From contig JAQOTA010000042.1 in the NCBI GenBank assembly GCA_029532415.1, positions 1,054,001-1,118,000 of the forward strand: a stretch of DNA of 64,000 nucleotides, in the 5' to 3' direction. This DNA comes from Marasmius tenuissimus. Its lineage: Eukaryota > Basidiomycota > Agaricomycetes > Agaricales > Marasmiaceae. A program made the translations under genes and the position numbers. Below, piece after piece: positions 44,401 to 55,565 of the stretch; the stretch's first letter is position 1, and each line of letters opens with the position of its first letter. The notes below the pieces were generated by a model. The model was not told where the DNA came from, searched no databases, and saw only the letters and a list, made by a program, of their open reading frames with translations.

Positions 44401-45087
44401 AATGTCCTGCTCACTATTGTTTAGGTCCCTTATCCCTGGCCCTATGAACGGACGTGGTTCTGGAAGTAATAGTAGTCCAACTACTTCAGACTCAGCAATG
44501 TCAGATAAATCAAACAACTTGGGTTGCATGTCACTTCCTAGCGGTGGCAGTGGCTCTAGCACCTCGGGTGCTGGTGCCTATCGCTATTCAGCACTTAATC
44601 GTGCTAGAGCAGCTAAGTTCAAGTTTACCAAGGCTGTTTCTCCAATATCTGGTCCTGCTAATTGGCATGCTTGTACCTAAGGTGAGATTTTCTTCTCTGT
44701 TCATAGACATTCTTGCTGATGGGGTTGAACGGGGGTGTCTACAGTCCTGCACAACTATCAGGAGCCATCACACAAGTTGAGGAAGCACAGCATGTGATTC
44801 AACATAATTCTGAAAATACTCATTACTTACTCTTCCTCACAGGGCCAGTTACATACATCATCAGCAGCAACTCAGAGGATGGCTTGGCTGGCAGCCCAGG
44901 TGTCCATAATCCAGAGCCCAAACATGCACATGATTCTCCAACATACAACAACACCAACACCGAGCAGAAAGACATTGAGGGATCAGCTATGTTTCATTCC
45001 ATGGCTTCTGTATCTGAGCGGGCCTCTCCACCCCTCATTGCTACAAATGATTCAACAATCCTCTTTGATCCAGAGGTTAGCTTTTAG
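41460..45087 (+). pseudogene. Coiled-coil protein gene, interrupted by a solo LTR and by TGA stops
   Basis: Plus-strand exons are readable. About 41519-41568 (PSDVPLTSMYSAPPA) is followed by an intron GTAAGT..TTCCAG and about 41616-41731 (ALADIKQILE, then after a one-base shift GPFGTGFSVENFFKSF and LDGLNHAHLAKLK). After an intron GTATGT..TTCTAG comes a coiled coil (LVCELELRVVEKH, YGKLKAAFAAKESENTKLGA), then short exons to 42221 (TENVLRSLIFELKCSISMVM..QVLE). The same frame resumes after the 42238-44095 insertion (SLLDSEAFDAASISGTIGSS, EHLTNTIAQFLEEYEFL). Removing the insertion and one AGTTT copy restores frame continuity. Two TGA codons (42219-42221 and 42225-42227) remain, both explicable as CGA decay. 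A further intron at 44375-44425 leads to a Ser/Gly-rich exon and possibly 44755-45087. Function unknown. Confidence 0.5.
42238..44095 (+). mobile_element. Solo LTR-like insertion, about 1.86 kb
   Basis: It begins TGTAAGGCC and ends CTTTACA(AC), with TGTAA/TTACA inverted ends. AGTTT occurs immediately before (42233-42237) and after (44096-44100) and looks like the target duplication, because excising one copy rejoins a coding frame. Inside, TATATAAGC near 43437 followed by AATCCCCAAGCAATTCG resembles the U3/R junction of long gypsy LTRs. The two bases AC before the second AGTTT are unexplained. Confidence 0.6.
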
Positions 45088-45389
45088 ATGTCATGTTTTT
45101 CTTGTTTAATGATCTCACACAAACACTATGCTCTTTATCTACCATCCAGTCCTTTAGTCAATAGTGATACCTTTGTGTGGTTGCTGCTCGCTAGCCTGAT
45201 CTCATCTATACTGTACATACAACTGCTCACGCGTTCACTGCTGTTCCTTCCTTTGGCAATAATGTATGTATCATACTAGCATAGCTAATTATACAATCAA
45301 GTGATCACTCACTGTCCTATTCACCATGCTGCTGATTAATCACTAATTTCTAACCATTAACACCCAAATGTGGAGTTAGGCACCCTGTA

Positions 45390-45737
45390 ATGATATTGCT
45401 GTAGAAGAGTCAAACCAGCTTGGAAATGTTAGCTACTCAGCTGACACAGACGTAGTATGCATTGAAGTATATTCTGATACTTACTGGAGCTGAGCAAAAA
45501 GCCTGACCTGTGGGACGCACCCAAAGGTGAGGGAAATGTGTGGGAAATGTGTGGGAAACAGGTAAGCGCCCAAGCGGAGATGCTAGAAATTTGTTTGCAG
45601 GACCGGGAATTATCTGCGCACACAAAATTTCCTGGTCCCATAGTGACTAGTATGGGAAAATTAGTAGGGGGGGGATAGTCCGGGGGAGAAATTAGTGCGG
45701 GACCGGGAAAATATTTTTTTTCCCATTTGGACACTCA
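45390..45737 (-). repeat. Dispersed repeat, copy 2 (inverted relative to 38.2 kb)
   Basis: Reverse complement of 38208-38545, ending CCCATTTGGACACTC. It has a G8 run near 45667 and an extra CCCACACATTT unit compared with copy 1. Confidence 0.7.
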
Positions 45738-45739
45738 TA

Positions 45740-47690
45740 TTCAATTCAGCAAGGGACGCCCCGTGAACAAGGAAGAGAACCTTTGGGATTCTAGTGCTTT
45801 GCACTTGTGCAGCATATCAAAAAGTAGCAGTGACACTACACATGATCGAATGGCGGACTTGCTAAGCTGAATATTGCTCAAGGATGGCAATGATAGGCAA
45901 TGTGAAGTGACTGTGGTGTGTTGGCTAGTCTCCATGGTTAACTGCAAGGGTACATAATCTGAGTTTACATACTCAAGGGCCCCAGAGACAGTGAACTGCC
46001 GAGTAGCTTGTGCATGCTTCGAGGATACTGAATAAATTCAGTGGTCATCATGAGAACAACGTTGATCACAAAGATCATGATCCAGGGGTCTACCAACATG
46101 TGAATAAAGAGGGAAGGTCTTGTAATACAAGATGCCCTGCTGAGGGAAAGGCGACTATTATCAACACAATACCGCAATTATATGCGACCTCTGTTCGTGT
46201 GGAAAGAGCATGGGAGACGTGGATTGAGAGGGACAATGTGATCATTCTGATTCCAAGCCATAGCAAAGGAACACACATCAAAGAAGATAATATGACAGGA
46301 CGCATAGCCGCGTATCAAGAATTGAACAGAATGATTCAGAAGAGCATGTCTATGCTTCCAAAGATAGAACCATGGCGCCCCCCATGAGTTGTTGTTAAAA
46401 ATTGAGATCGGCATCTTTGGGAGATGTTTCCGCCGCTCTTTGGGAGGAGGTTGAGGCAGGCTTGAGGGTTGATTTGGGGGTGGATCTGGAGGTGTTTAAG
46501 GGAATTTTGAAGAGGCTCAAGGTGGTTTGGAAGAGGTTTTGGTATGTGGATACTAGATTTAGAGTGGTGTCACCTCCTCCCACTTCTTCAACCATGTTGC
46601 CCCATTCCTGAACCTGTTTTTTGTTCATCTTATTCCTTCCAGTTGTGCCACGCTCTTCCCAAAAGGCTCTAATCAGAGGCTTCAGCCGTATGGGCCTGCA
46701 GAACCCACAGCTGTATTTTAGTCACCTATCCCGCCATTAACTATCAATCACATTCTAATATTCAGAACCCCTACTACCCCAAGGTCAGATCTAGCTAGGC
46801 CGTTGGAACTCTGCAGATATGAGTGACGCCCCAGCCCCTCTCCCATTTTCTCTGCTTGAACCTTTCTATAGTCATAATGGCCAGTTATATCCTGAACTGC
46901 TAGTGCTCTGAAACACACTATATATGCCAGGTTCAAACAACTGACAAGCAGGTTCTTTGATGAACATTGACCGAGATCACCATTGTTGGCCAGAGTAATC
47001 CAAACCGGAGTGGTTCTTGTTGTTATGGAATGATACGACACATCGAAGCGTGCCTACCCAAGAGATGGCCTCCAAAGAAGTTCTGTTGATTGGAGAAGAA
47101 GCCCACACTGGATAGGAGCAAAACATACTGTGCTACCCATACACCGCCCAATTTGGCTATCCCATCACCTGATAGAGGCAATAGGATTTGTTTGTTTTCA
47201 ACATACAGATCTATAGGTAGTAACCTGTGCTCTTAACATCTACAACAGGTCTCGAATGGGTAAAATAACAACGTGGGTATATAACACATCTGGTAGTCTA
47301 TGCGACACTTCCAAGATTGTAGGTCTTGTGAATGGTTGCATGTTGCGTGCATCTTGACGTGAGAAGTCAAATATATCTGTTTGGTGTCCTTTGTTTGGTG
47401 TCCTTATTACAACAGCGATCTGCAAGACATGGCACCGTTTATTTGTTGAATCAAAATGATCATTCATTGGCTGCTTTTTACTGTTGCTACCTTTCAAGTT
47501 GAAACTTGAGAAAGGGGATTCAGATGGTACGGAGGACAATTGTCTCCGATAGCCTGAGGCTTGCTCGAGTTGGTACATTCATGACTCCAACATTGAGAGA
47601 TCTTAATCTGACTCACTATTTTTATCTTCTGCATAAAACGCGCAGCAAGTGTGTATTCTTCGGAGCTACAGCACATTGTTACTGTTCAAC
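45740..47690. other. No firm gene; a few open frames
   Basis: The plus frame 46010-46387 (125 codons, VRVERAWETWIERDNVIILI, MTGRIAAYQELNRMIQKSMS) and the minus frame 47578-47240 (112 codons) have some coding character but no recognised motif or clear splice partners. Confidence 0.25.
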
Positions 47691-48116
47691 CACTGGGTGC
47701 AAAGAATAGTAGTGCATGTGCATTATGTTGAAGATTATGCAATAATAATTTCATAAAAAATTAAACCAACGAGCATGGATTATGTTAAATTTTCTCAAGC
47801 ATTATGCTGGCAGATATCCAGAATAATGTGCAATGTTCTGTAGGCATAAAGCACAAACATTAAGCTACAAGTATCCTGAGATTATGCTATACCAAATCCT
47901 TCTCGCCAAGAAAGAGTGATGAAAGAATAACGGACGTATGTAGAATCCTGTTATTATGCTATTGAGGTTTGGAAGAATAATGTCAGCCCAAGGTAAAGGA
48001 TACTGTGCTTGCATTATGCTGTATGGTGTGAGGGTGATCTTTGTTCTCATTTTGCTCTGAGTGCTAAAATAAAGTTAACATAATGCAAGAGCAGTACAGA
48101 AGCATTATTCTATAGT
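47691..48116 (-). repeat. CATAAT-motif repeat element, copy B
   Basis: Reverse complement of 63370-63805 over its whole 426 bp, about 80-85 percent by eye. The motif GCATAAT/ATTATGC recurs every 25-50 bp in both orientations. It starts CACTGGGTGCAAAG and ends AGCATTATTCTATAG on the plus strand. Non-coding, it resembles a non-autonomous DNA element with repeated protein-binding sites (inference). Confidence 0.7.
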
Positions 48117-48373
48117 TTGATGCGTGTTTGACACTCAGAACCATCTAACACAACCCAGCGGGGACCCTGTTTGATGCAAGGACCGGATGCATAAACAGAT
48201 GCACCTGAAAGAGGCCTCAGGTTCTGGCAGAGGCAAAGAGTTGCAGCAAACCCTCTCAGAAACTCCCTCAGCAGCACCTCATGGCCAGGCCTCTATATTC
48301 CCTCCATGCAAGTCTGGTTCAAGATGTTGGGATTTTCATGGAAGCAGCCTATCAGACACTGTGGTAGTATCCA

Positions 48374-48829
48374 GTGGACTCCACATGGGTTTTACATTTC
48401 GACTCATTTCTGCCTGATTCGGGTTATTTCCACCTTCTTTTGCTTCCCATTTGTTTTGCACACATGCTCATGTTTTCAGTTTCAGATAAGATCACGCATA
48501 TCCTTTTTACTTACAACAATACTGACATCCTCCTCTCACATGAACCAAAGCTTCCATACATTCTGAATGCCGCTTGCGGGAGTTTGTCTGCCCCATCGGT
48601 CAACCTCTCAAATAGCACTCTTTGTTGGAAGTTTGGCAATCTTAAAGTGGGGATCTTGGTAGAGTCACTCTGTTCCCACTTGGGATGGTCTCTTTTAAAC
48701 CTACGTATCCTTTTTCCTCTTATCCTCTCACGGACTTCCTCTTTCTTGTCCTCAACATACTTATTAGCAACTCCCTGGTTAGTGGGAATAGGTTACATAA
48801 ACTGTACAGTACCTTCCCTTTCTGGTTAG
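48374..48829 (+). CDS. Hypothetical ORF (151 aa), weak
   Basis: Open plus frame with hydrophobic segments (GYFHLLLLPICFAHMLMFSV near residue 18; WSLLNLRILFPLILSRTSSF). No family recognised, and its CpG-poor background and unspliced form make a real gene uncertain. Confidence 0.22.
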   Translation: MDSTWVLHFDSFLPDSGYFHLLLLPICFAHMLMFSVSDKITHILFTYNNTDILLSHEPKLPYILNAACGSLSAPSVNLSNSTLCWKFGNLKVGILVESLCSHLGWSLLNLRILFPLILSRTSSFLSSTYLLATPWLVGIGYINCTVPSLSG

Positions 48830-48889
48830 CTTAGTTTTTTCTGTCTGTCTGTATGGCACACTTTGGCGGGCTGCCAAACTCAGCTTTCT

Positions 48890-49400
48890 GCTCCTCCCCA
48901 CCACGTTCCTCGACGCTACGCATTTATAAGCTTTAAGTTCTCTCCCCAAGTTATCATCAAGTATAAGCGAGTTTAATTTAAGTTAGTCTATAAGCACAAT
49001 GCGACTCAATGCTTCTCAGGTACGTGTCAGTTCCATTTACATGTACTGATCCATTACCCCACATCCTCAAGGCATCCACGTTGTTGGTACCTCATTTTCC
49101 CCTTACTCTAATTCCGACCTCCGACTGCTAGGCTCCCTGATCCTTGTGTGGATCAATATATTCTTCTTCAATGTGCCGGCTCTCAACTTTCAACCTTGAT
49201 TTCACCTGCCATCTCACATCTTGCATCTTGCATCTCACTTGTTTGTCCTCTGATACAGACCATCAAGAACTGTTGGCCATAATTTTCCCATTTCTTTGTG
49301 GCATTTCTATCCTGCTCATGGGCATTGGAGAGCCCAGAGTATCCTTTCAAAATCTCCTTGAACTGTCAATAATCTGTTTCCCATCGAGTGTCAGCTTTGA
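48890..49400. other. Possible plus-strand promoter and short exon; otherwise nothing seen
   Basis: TTTATAAGC near 48923 and a small frame ATGCGACTCAATGCTTCTCAG at 48999 before a GTACGTG donor could mark a gene start, but I could not follow it. Confidence 0.25.
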
Positions 49401-49406
49401 AGAAAC

Positions 49407-51567
49407 CTAGCAAACACAAAGTGTACCATTAGGGTGCTCAAGACTCAGACCCTGTAGAGTTTGATTGTCAAAAATATCCTCTAGTCTCACGAGGCTTTGT
49501 TCCGCCCGAAGCTGGACAAGGCAAAAGGAACAGTTTAGAAAAGACATGGAAACACATGAGCACAACAGGAAAAGAACCTTCTCTCTGAGCTCCATCATCT
49601 GCCCAAAGACCCTCATGGAACGATCATACTCATCCTCTTCCTCCACCTCAATCCTGTCCAACGTGTCCACCTCTTCCCTAAACAAAGAGCGTGTAGAATC
49701 TGTGTTGTCTTGATAGAAAGGAAGTGTTGAGGGAGAGAGTATCGGGCTACTACTTTGTTGCGGCAAAGGCAGTTGTAGTTGTGGCTGTAGTGTCCGAGGT
49801 GCTGGAGTTGCCTGTGGGATTTGCATCAGACTTGGAAAGTCTGGGACATCCTGAACTCTGACAAAAAGCTTGAACAAATCATTCTCAAGCATGTAAGAAA
49901 TAGCAGGTCTGAGCTAGATGAGGTGGACAAAGTCTCTTATCAGATGCACCAACAGGGAGCAGGACAAACACTCACCTCAACAATCAAGTTTTCCCAGTCC
50001 CCAGCAGACCCTCTGTGCCTCCACACATCCAAGAAATACAAGTCCTCAAACAGCTGTTCAACACAGCTGAAAGGGAGATTCCCTCCTGCATTGAACTGAG
50101 GAAGATCATAATCCTTGTTCCTTCGTACTTGCACTGTTCAATGTCCAGCAAAAACCTCTTGGCAGTACCATAGAGGCAACCCCCTTAGAACCTAACACCT
50201 GTATCAAGCCAGCTGCTTGGCATGCCTCTGCTGTTACATCCCAGTCAGTGAACAACTCATTACTGTCACAGACATTGCAACAGTCGCATTTCCTTGCAGA
50301 AGGTTCTCAGAGTAGCTCAACACATTGACAGTGGGACTTGTTCCTGCTGTAGGACACTAAGGAGTGGTGATCTGCCGTTTGGGAGGCATCCTATACATCC
50401 AGACAAGTGTAATCTATGGGAAACATCAGTAGTCTGTCCCAAGGAGTGAAAACAGGAATACTGTACACAAGAATGCATCCACCGGTTCATGGGAAACATC
50501 AGTAGTCTGTCCCAAGGAGTGAAAACAGGAATACTGTACACAAGAATGCATCCACCGGTTCCCCATCCCCTCCTGCAATACCTACATCATTGTCAGTGGA
50601 AGCCTTCACAGGGCAACGGCATGCACCTACATGCATGAAGGTAATACCTACAAACCTCGATCAGATGCAGGCAGTATTGGGGATATAACCTTACTTACAT
50701 CTCCAGGGTTGGTGGCAGTTCTGGGTGAATTATGAAACAAACTGAAATTTGAACATTGTCATCCAGCAATCAGTAGGTACAAACAGAGAACTTACTATCC
50801 AAGATGTAGATACCCTTGAAATCTGACGGGTTCTGCGCCACAATATAAAATCAGAATGAGCAAAGGACCGAAGACAGGGTCACATACTGTCAAGACCAGA
50901 ACAAAAAACCTCGCCAGACCGCCAATCTACAAGCATAGTGTTGCTTTCATCCGCGCTTGTTCCGTCATGGAGATGCTGAGCAATGTTTCCTAATTGGTGT
51001 ACAATGGCTTCGACAAGTCCTCGTTGGTTGCAGTGACCAGTGCCAATAAACCTGACAATCTCATGAGAGACTGTGGCCATGTGGTGAGCAATGCTGAGCT
51101 GTAGTTTTCCAAGATTCAAAGAGCCCCAGTACCAAAATCTTCTGCCAGTTGTTCAAGAGAACTTTTAGTTCCATTTGATGATAGAAGCAAAATCGGAGGA
51201 ACATTTTGCTGATGCTGATGGAGCAGTTTCACGGTCTTTGACTACATAAAATGATCACTTAAGAACAGGGAGCAAATGGGAGAAGGTGCTGACTCACGAC
51301 TTCTGAACCACACCAGGAGGTGTCCAAGAGGATTTTTGATATCATCTTCTGTGCGAAAAGCCTCTGTAATGCTTGCTCGCTATTGGGAAAGGCTGTTAGC
51401 CTGACATTAATCACATTGAAACGACAAGTGCTATTGGCAGTGCTCTGCCCATTCTTCCGAACTTCAATGCTGATCGTTTTGGTTTGTAGCAGGGTGATAT
51501 CTTGAGGCTGCATGAATTGCAATACAATCAACGTTGCACTGGGGGATTTGTCGAGCTTTCTGACCAC
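49407..51567 (-). CDS. Multi-exon hypothetical gene, partly decayed
   Basis: Minus-strand exons in order: 51567-51300 (KLDKSPSATLIVLQFMQPQD, EVRKNGQSTANSTCRFNVIN, SEQALQRLFAQKMISKILLD); then 51240-51130 (VKLLHQHQQNVPPILLLSSN, GTKSSLEQLAEDF); after a one-base jump, 51120-50890 (LNLGKLQLSIAHHMATVSHE, IVRFIGTGHCNQRGLVEAIV, ESNTMLVDWRSGEVFCSGLD); a short exon near 50830-50800 (NPSDFKGIYILD); a frame near 50270-50140 (CDSNELFTDWDVTAEACQAA); 50134-49975 (YDLPQFNAGGNLPFSCVEQL, FEDLYFLDVWRHRGSAGDWE); and a last exon 49892-49410 (Pro/Gln/Ser-rich, then EVDTLDRIEVEEEDEYDRSM). Splice sites GTGAG/GTAAGT fit several joins. The function is not recognised. One frame jump suggests early decay. Confidence 0.4.
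50416..50561. repeat. Perfect 73-bp tandem duplication
   Basis: Two adjacent identical units (50416-50488 and 50489-50561), each starting ATGGGAAACATCAG and ending CCACCGGTTC. Their identity implies a recent duplication. Confidence 0.9.
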
Positions 51568-51571
51568 AGCA

Positions 51572-53563
51572 TGATTCCTCCCCTCCCGCTCCCCCCTATA
51601 TTATCTGGGGGGGGGGGGGTGGGGCACGATGGGGGTCCCTAAAAATCACCAAAAGATTGTAGAAATTCCGAATCAAGTGTAGAATGATGCTACAATAGTC
51701 AGCTAAGCTCTATAATGTCAACAAAGCGGTAAAAATCGCTAAAAACAGCCAAAAATGCAAAAATGAGGAGAGGGTGGTCATATCTTGGGTAATAGAGCAG
51801 GTATGGCCACCAAAACTTGCAGTGACGTGTCATATACATATTCGAGTGTGTTGACACGCTTTGATGCGTTATTTGGACGTGCTCTTCCCATATTAGGTCT
51901 GGATTTCGTTTTTTTAAGGGGCAGGCTGCCATGGGTGACCCTGTAGATGAATCACTTAGGTAGCTTGGCTCAGGATAGGTTTTATACACTACTGAAAGAG
52001 TGCATAGTTTCAAAGGAGCAGGTGGACTGCATCAATAGCTATTTCATTGTCTTCCCCCCAGGATCACCACATCTACATCAGGCAGATTAGCAGATCCAGG
52101 CCCCATATTTTGCAACCACCCAATATGCATAAATATAGGCCTAGGACCAGCATTCTTGAAGTGTCTGGAACGTGTCATTACAGGTTTATTAATAGCACAA
52201 TTTCGCATTTCTCAGAAATTGCATGTGACCTTCACTTGCTGAGAGATGGGGACCATTTTGCGCTTTTTTGGGATTATAGGGGTACTGTCAGGGTTCAAGG
52301 CCTTGACAACGCGTGTCAAAACATGTCATTAATGTACAAAAGGACTTGAGGAGTGTTCTGGTGGGCTTAAACACACTCTGGAGCATGTTACAACATAATT
52401 GATTTTGCCAAAATTACACTAGCACTCCATCTGCCTCTGCAGGCTCATGGAGTGATCCCCTTGTTAAGTGAAGGTCATATTCAAACTCAGTGACCTCAAG
52501 AACCCCCAGAAACCTATCTTCATGACATTACCTATCTTTCTCTAAGCCTGGAACCAGGAGAGATGGAAATATGCTGCACACCCTCTATCTTGGGAGGCAT
52601 TGACCAGATAAACTCCGAACCTGAAAGATTAAAATCAGGGCCATTGAGAACCCCAGAAAGCGATCTGGCATCATCCAGATTGATGGAGAATTGATGGAAA
52701 TACATATGGAGGAAGTTAATGCATACACACGGATTCACCCATATAGCTTTAGTGCTCAAACTTTTATCCATTGTGTTGCACTGAGTTCTAGACCGATTCC
52801 CATGACCCTGGGCTGTTTCTGGGGGTTTTCCAATGCTCTGAATTCGATTCTGATACTGCCTAAGCTCCTCTCCCCCTTCCCACAGAGCTATAAGTACTCC
52901 ACCTCAAAAACACTCCTTCACCTCCCTCCAATGCAGGGATGTGGCAGGGGTACTCCAGAGAGGGTAGGAGTATGCATTTTAATATCCAATCTTGTTTGGG
53001 CAGTAAATGGCTTTCTTATGACCCCCACTATGCCTGGTTTTGCATGTGTTTACCTGAGTATAAGTGTAAGTTCCCCAAAAAACTGGAGGATAAAATCACA
53101 CTAGAAGGGGTAAGCCTGGGCCCCAGGGAGCACTCACCCATGCAGATACATACTATTACCTCTCTGCTTTATAATATCCAAGGGACCCATCCACAGGGTC
53201 ACCCATGGCAGCCTGCCCCTTAAAAAAACGAAATCCAGACCTAATATAGGAAGAACACATCCAAATAACGCGTCAAAGCGTGTCAACACACTCGAATATG
53301 TATATGACACGTCACTGCAAGTTTTGGTGGCCATACCTGCTCTATTACCCAAGATATGACCACCCTCTCCTCATTTTTGCATTTTTGGCTGTTTTTAGCG
53401 ATTTTTACCGCTTTGTTGACATTATAGAGCTTAGCTGACTATTGTAGCATCATTCTACACTTGATTCGGAATTTCTACAATCTTTTGGTGATTTTTAGGG
53501 ACCCCCATCGTGCCCCACCCCCCCCCCCAGATAATATAGGGGAGAGCAGGAGGGGAGGAATCA
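51572..53563. mobile_element. 2-kb non-autonomous DNA element with about 370-bp terminal inverted repeats
   Basis: The left arm 51572-51945 starts TGATTCCTCCCCTCC, then TATATTATCT, G13, TGGGGCACGATGGGGGTCCC, and continues to GGCAGGCTGCCATGGGTGAC. The right arm 53196-53563 is its reverse complement with few differences (for example C11 versus G13). The 1.25-kb interior has only short frames (52691-53104, 52939-53223) and no transposase motif. The target duplication is not clear. Confidence 0.8.
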
Positions 53564-53564
53564 C

Positions 53565-54470
53565 CTTCCATAAAGGAAAACCAAAAAAGCGCACCCTGGG
53601 ACCCCCATTCAATGTCCTATTCAGTCCCCACCATGGTCCAGACTGGACCCTGATGGTGTGCCTGACTATGACACAATAACCAAAAAAGCGCCCTCCCTCC
53701 CCCCCTTCCCCCCTCAAAATTGAGGTTTTTGGGGGGTTTTCCATATAAATCACCCCCAGAACACATAAACCTATCAATTACCATTTTTAGAGCTGAAAAG
53801 CGGCCTAATAATGCCCTGAAAGGGATACTGGCCAGACTTCTGATCTGTCCATGCAGCCACAGGCCACTTTGCAATGTAATGGCTTAAGTTATCCTGTGTC
53901 ATTGCAATGTTATGGCCCACACAGGTGCCTCCAGATTCACCCTGCCTTTGCCTGCTCTGATGACATATCCAGTAGATGACCCTGGCTCTGATAGCTCATG
54001 TGATGCAGACCACCATGACAACAACACCAGCAATGATCCCTGCCTTTTTAGCCTCCTTTACAATTTTGTTGTCACAGTTTGAACTACATCCCTCCACCGG
54101 TAGGTCTGCCCGAGATACGCATGGCAGTTGGATCTCCCCCTACACTTTCAGGGCCTGGAGTAATTGTGTTCAGTACTCGATTCAACTATCAAAAAATGGG
54201 TATAAAGTGCAATTAATGAGGAATGTGAATGCTTGTTGTACCCAGTCTGGGACAGGACTCTGTGATTTGGAGGCCCTCCAAGACATGAGTCGCTGGAGAT
54301 GAGCTTAAGTATCACCCACCATCCTCTTGGAGATTCTCAGTCCAAGTGGAGGCACTAAACTTGGATGGATTTGATGCAATGGTGTGTTGGATGTTGTTGT
54401 CATCCAAGAAGAGGTAAGTACGACCACACTGTTTCCTGCTGTGTGAGAGCATCGGCGTGGAATTGAGGTA
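53565..54470. other. Unassigned; C/G homopolymer-rich then CpG-poor
   Basis: AACCAAAAAAGCGC occurs twice (53579 and 53678), followed by C-rich runs and TTTTTGGGGGGTTTTCC near 53728. It may be an older repeat adjoining the inverted-repeat element. No gene seen. Confidence 0.3.
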
Positions 54471-54476
54471 TGCCAA

Positions 54477-54776
54477 CTAACACTTTGATGATAAAACTGA
54501 TATGTTCAAAATAAGTAGTAGTTGGTGATCATTGTGAAGTACCATAATTGAGGTTACAGCTCGGCTTTCCCCACTGATAGTAACAGCAGCTGAAGCAAGC
54601 ACAACAGCGTTCCTTTCCTTGACCTTAACCACTGCAAAGACTTTCAGCACACGTGTCGGCAAGAAAGAGTATGGAGAGGTTGTGCTCACCAAAGATGACC
54701 TTTGATCCCCCCTTCTGTTATGATTTACCCCTACTCCCACTAACAAGCGCCCACACAGACGCCCTTCTCTGCCCAA
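54477..54776 (-). CDS. Hypothetical exon pair, fragmentary
   Basis: The minus strand encodes FAVVKVKERNAVVLASAAVT and SIMVLHNDHQLLLILNISVL, with a possible 48-bp intron (GTGAGC..TGAAAG, about 54688-54641) before it. No family recognised. Confidence 0.22.
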   Translation of the reverse strand: MGREGRLCGRLLVGVGVNHNRRGDQRSSLVSTTSPYSFLPTRVLKVFAVVKVKERNAVVLASAAVTISGESRAVTSIMVLHNDHQLLLILNISVLSSKC

Positions 54777-55115
54777 CTCACCCCTTCCTTACCACCTTTC
54801 CCACTTATTCAAATATCTCTATAGACGACTCTGCGAAGCAAGTGGAGCTATGCATCCAGACCACAGCTCCAGACCATGCCCAGCAGACATCTCCACATGC
54901 CACCCCAAGTCATAACATATGAACAGCCACAACAACTCACACAATATTTGCAGCCACTCCCACAACGACTCAGCCCAACTACAAACAACTCACACGCCTG
55001 CGACTCAGCGTAACTCAGAGTGACTCCGGACCTAGACAGATTCCAGTATATAAACCCAATGTATATACAACCTTTCCTTAGCTTAACAACTTGGTTAATA
55101 CACCAGTGAAAGCCC

Positions 55116-55211
55116 ACCTTGACCCTTGACCTTCGACACTTGACCTTCGACCCTCAACATTTGACCTTCGACCCTCGACACTTGACCCTTGATTCTCGAC
55201 CTTCAAACCTC
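55116..55211. repeat. Short minisatellite of TTGACC(C/T)TTCGAC units
   Basis: Roughly seven degenerate 14-15 bp units (CTTGACCTTCGACACTTGACC, in variants with CCCTCAAC or CCCTCGAC). Confidence 0.75.
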
Positions 55212-55269
55212 GCCCTCACTTAAAAGAGTGACTTGAGAGGACACTAGCCGTGCCCTACTGTATCACCTT

Positions 55270-55565
55270 CCACATTTCTGTAACCAAAGTCTCACCAGGA
55301 TCAACCACACTAGCAAATCTGAGTTGGCAATCAGAACTGCAGAACACTGCCATGGAAGGCCATACAATATTGCAGAGGCCAGTTCACAATCTCATGGACA
55401 AGGAGGGCTTGAGCCATAGCAAACAGATTTATAGCAAGGGATGTGCTTACCACGTCCAGTCCTTTTCCCACCAAACCCATCAGCACCACAGATGAACACG
55501 GTAAACTGGTTTTGTGGGCTTCCCAGAATGTTTGTCCCTTGTTTTGATGATGGAGGTCATGGCAG
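55270..55565 (-). pseudogene. Downstream part of the gene split by the copia element
   Basis: On the minus strand, one frame runs NILGSPQNQFTVFICGADGF then GGKRTGRG up to a GTAAGC donor near 55452, continuing in phase from 62124-62250 across the copia insertion. A TGA at the junction region (CCA TGA CCT) sits where CGA is likely. Function unknown. Confidence 0.4.

Noticed and set aside
44713..45087. Copine/vWA-like domain (YLLFLTGPVTYI region)
   Set aside because: Only a short hydrophobic strand looks similar. The metal-binding DxSxS motif is absent.
47691..48116. CRISPR-like array from spaced CATAAT motifs
   Set aside because: Motifs are 6-7 bp, in both orientations and unevenly spaced, and the context is eukaryotic repeat DNA.
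51607..51619. Telomere or centromere signal from the G13 run
   Set aside because: A single homopolymer mirrored in the opposite arm of an inverted-repeat element, with no telomeric repeat unit.
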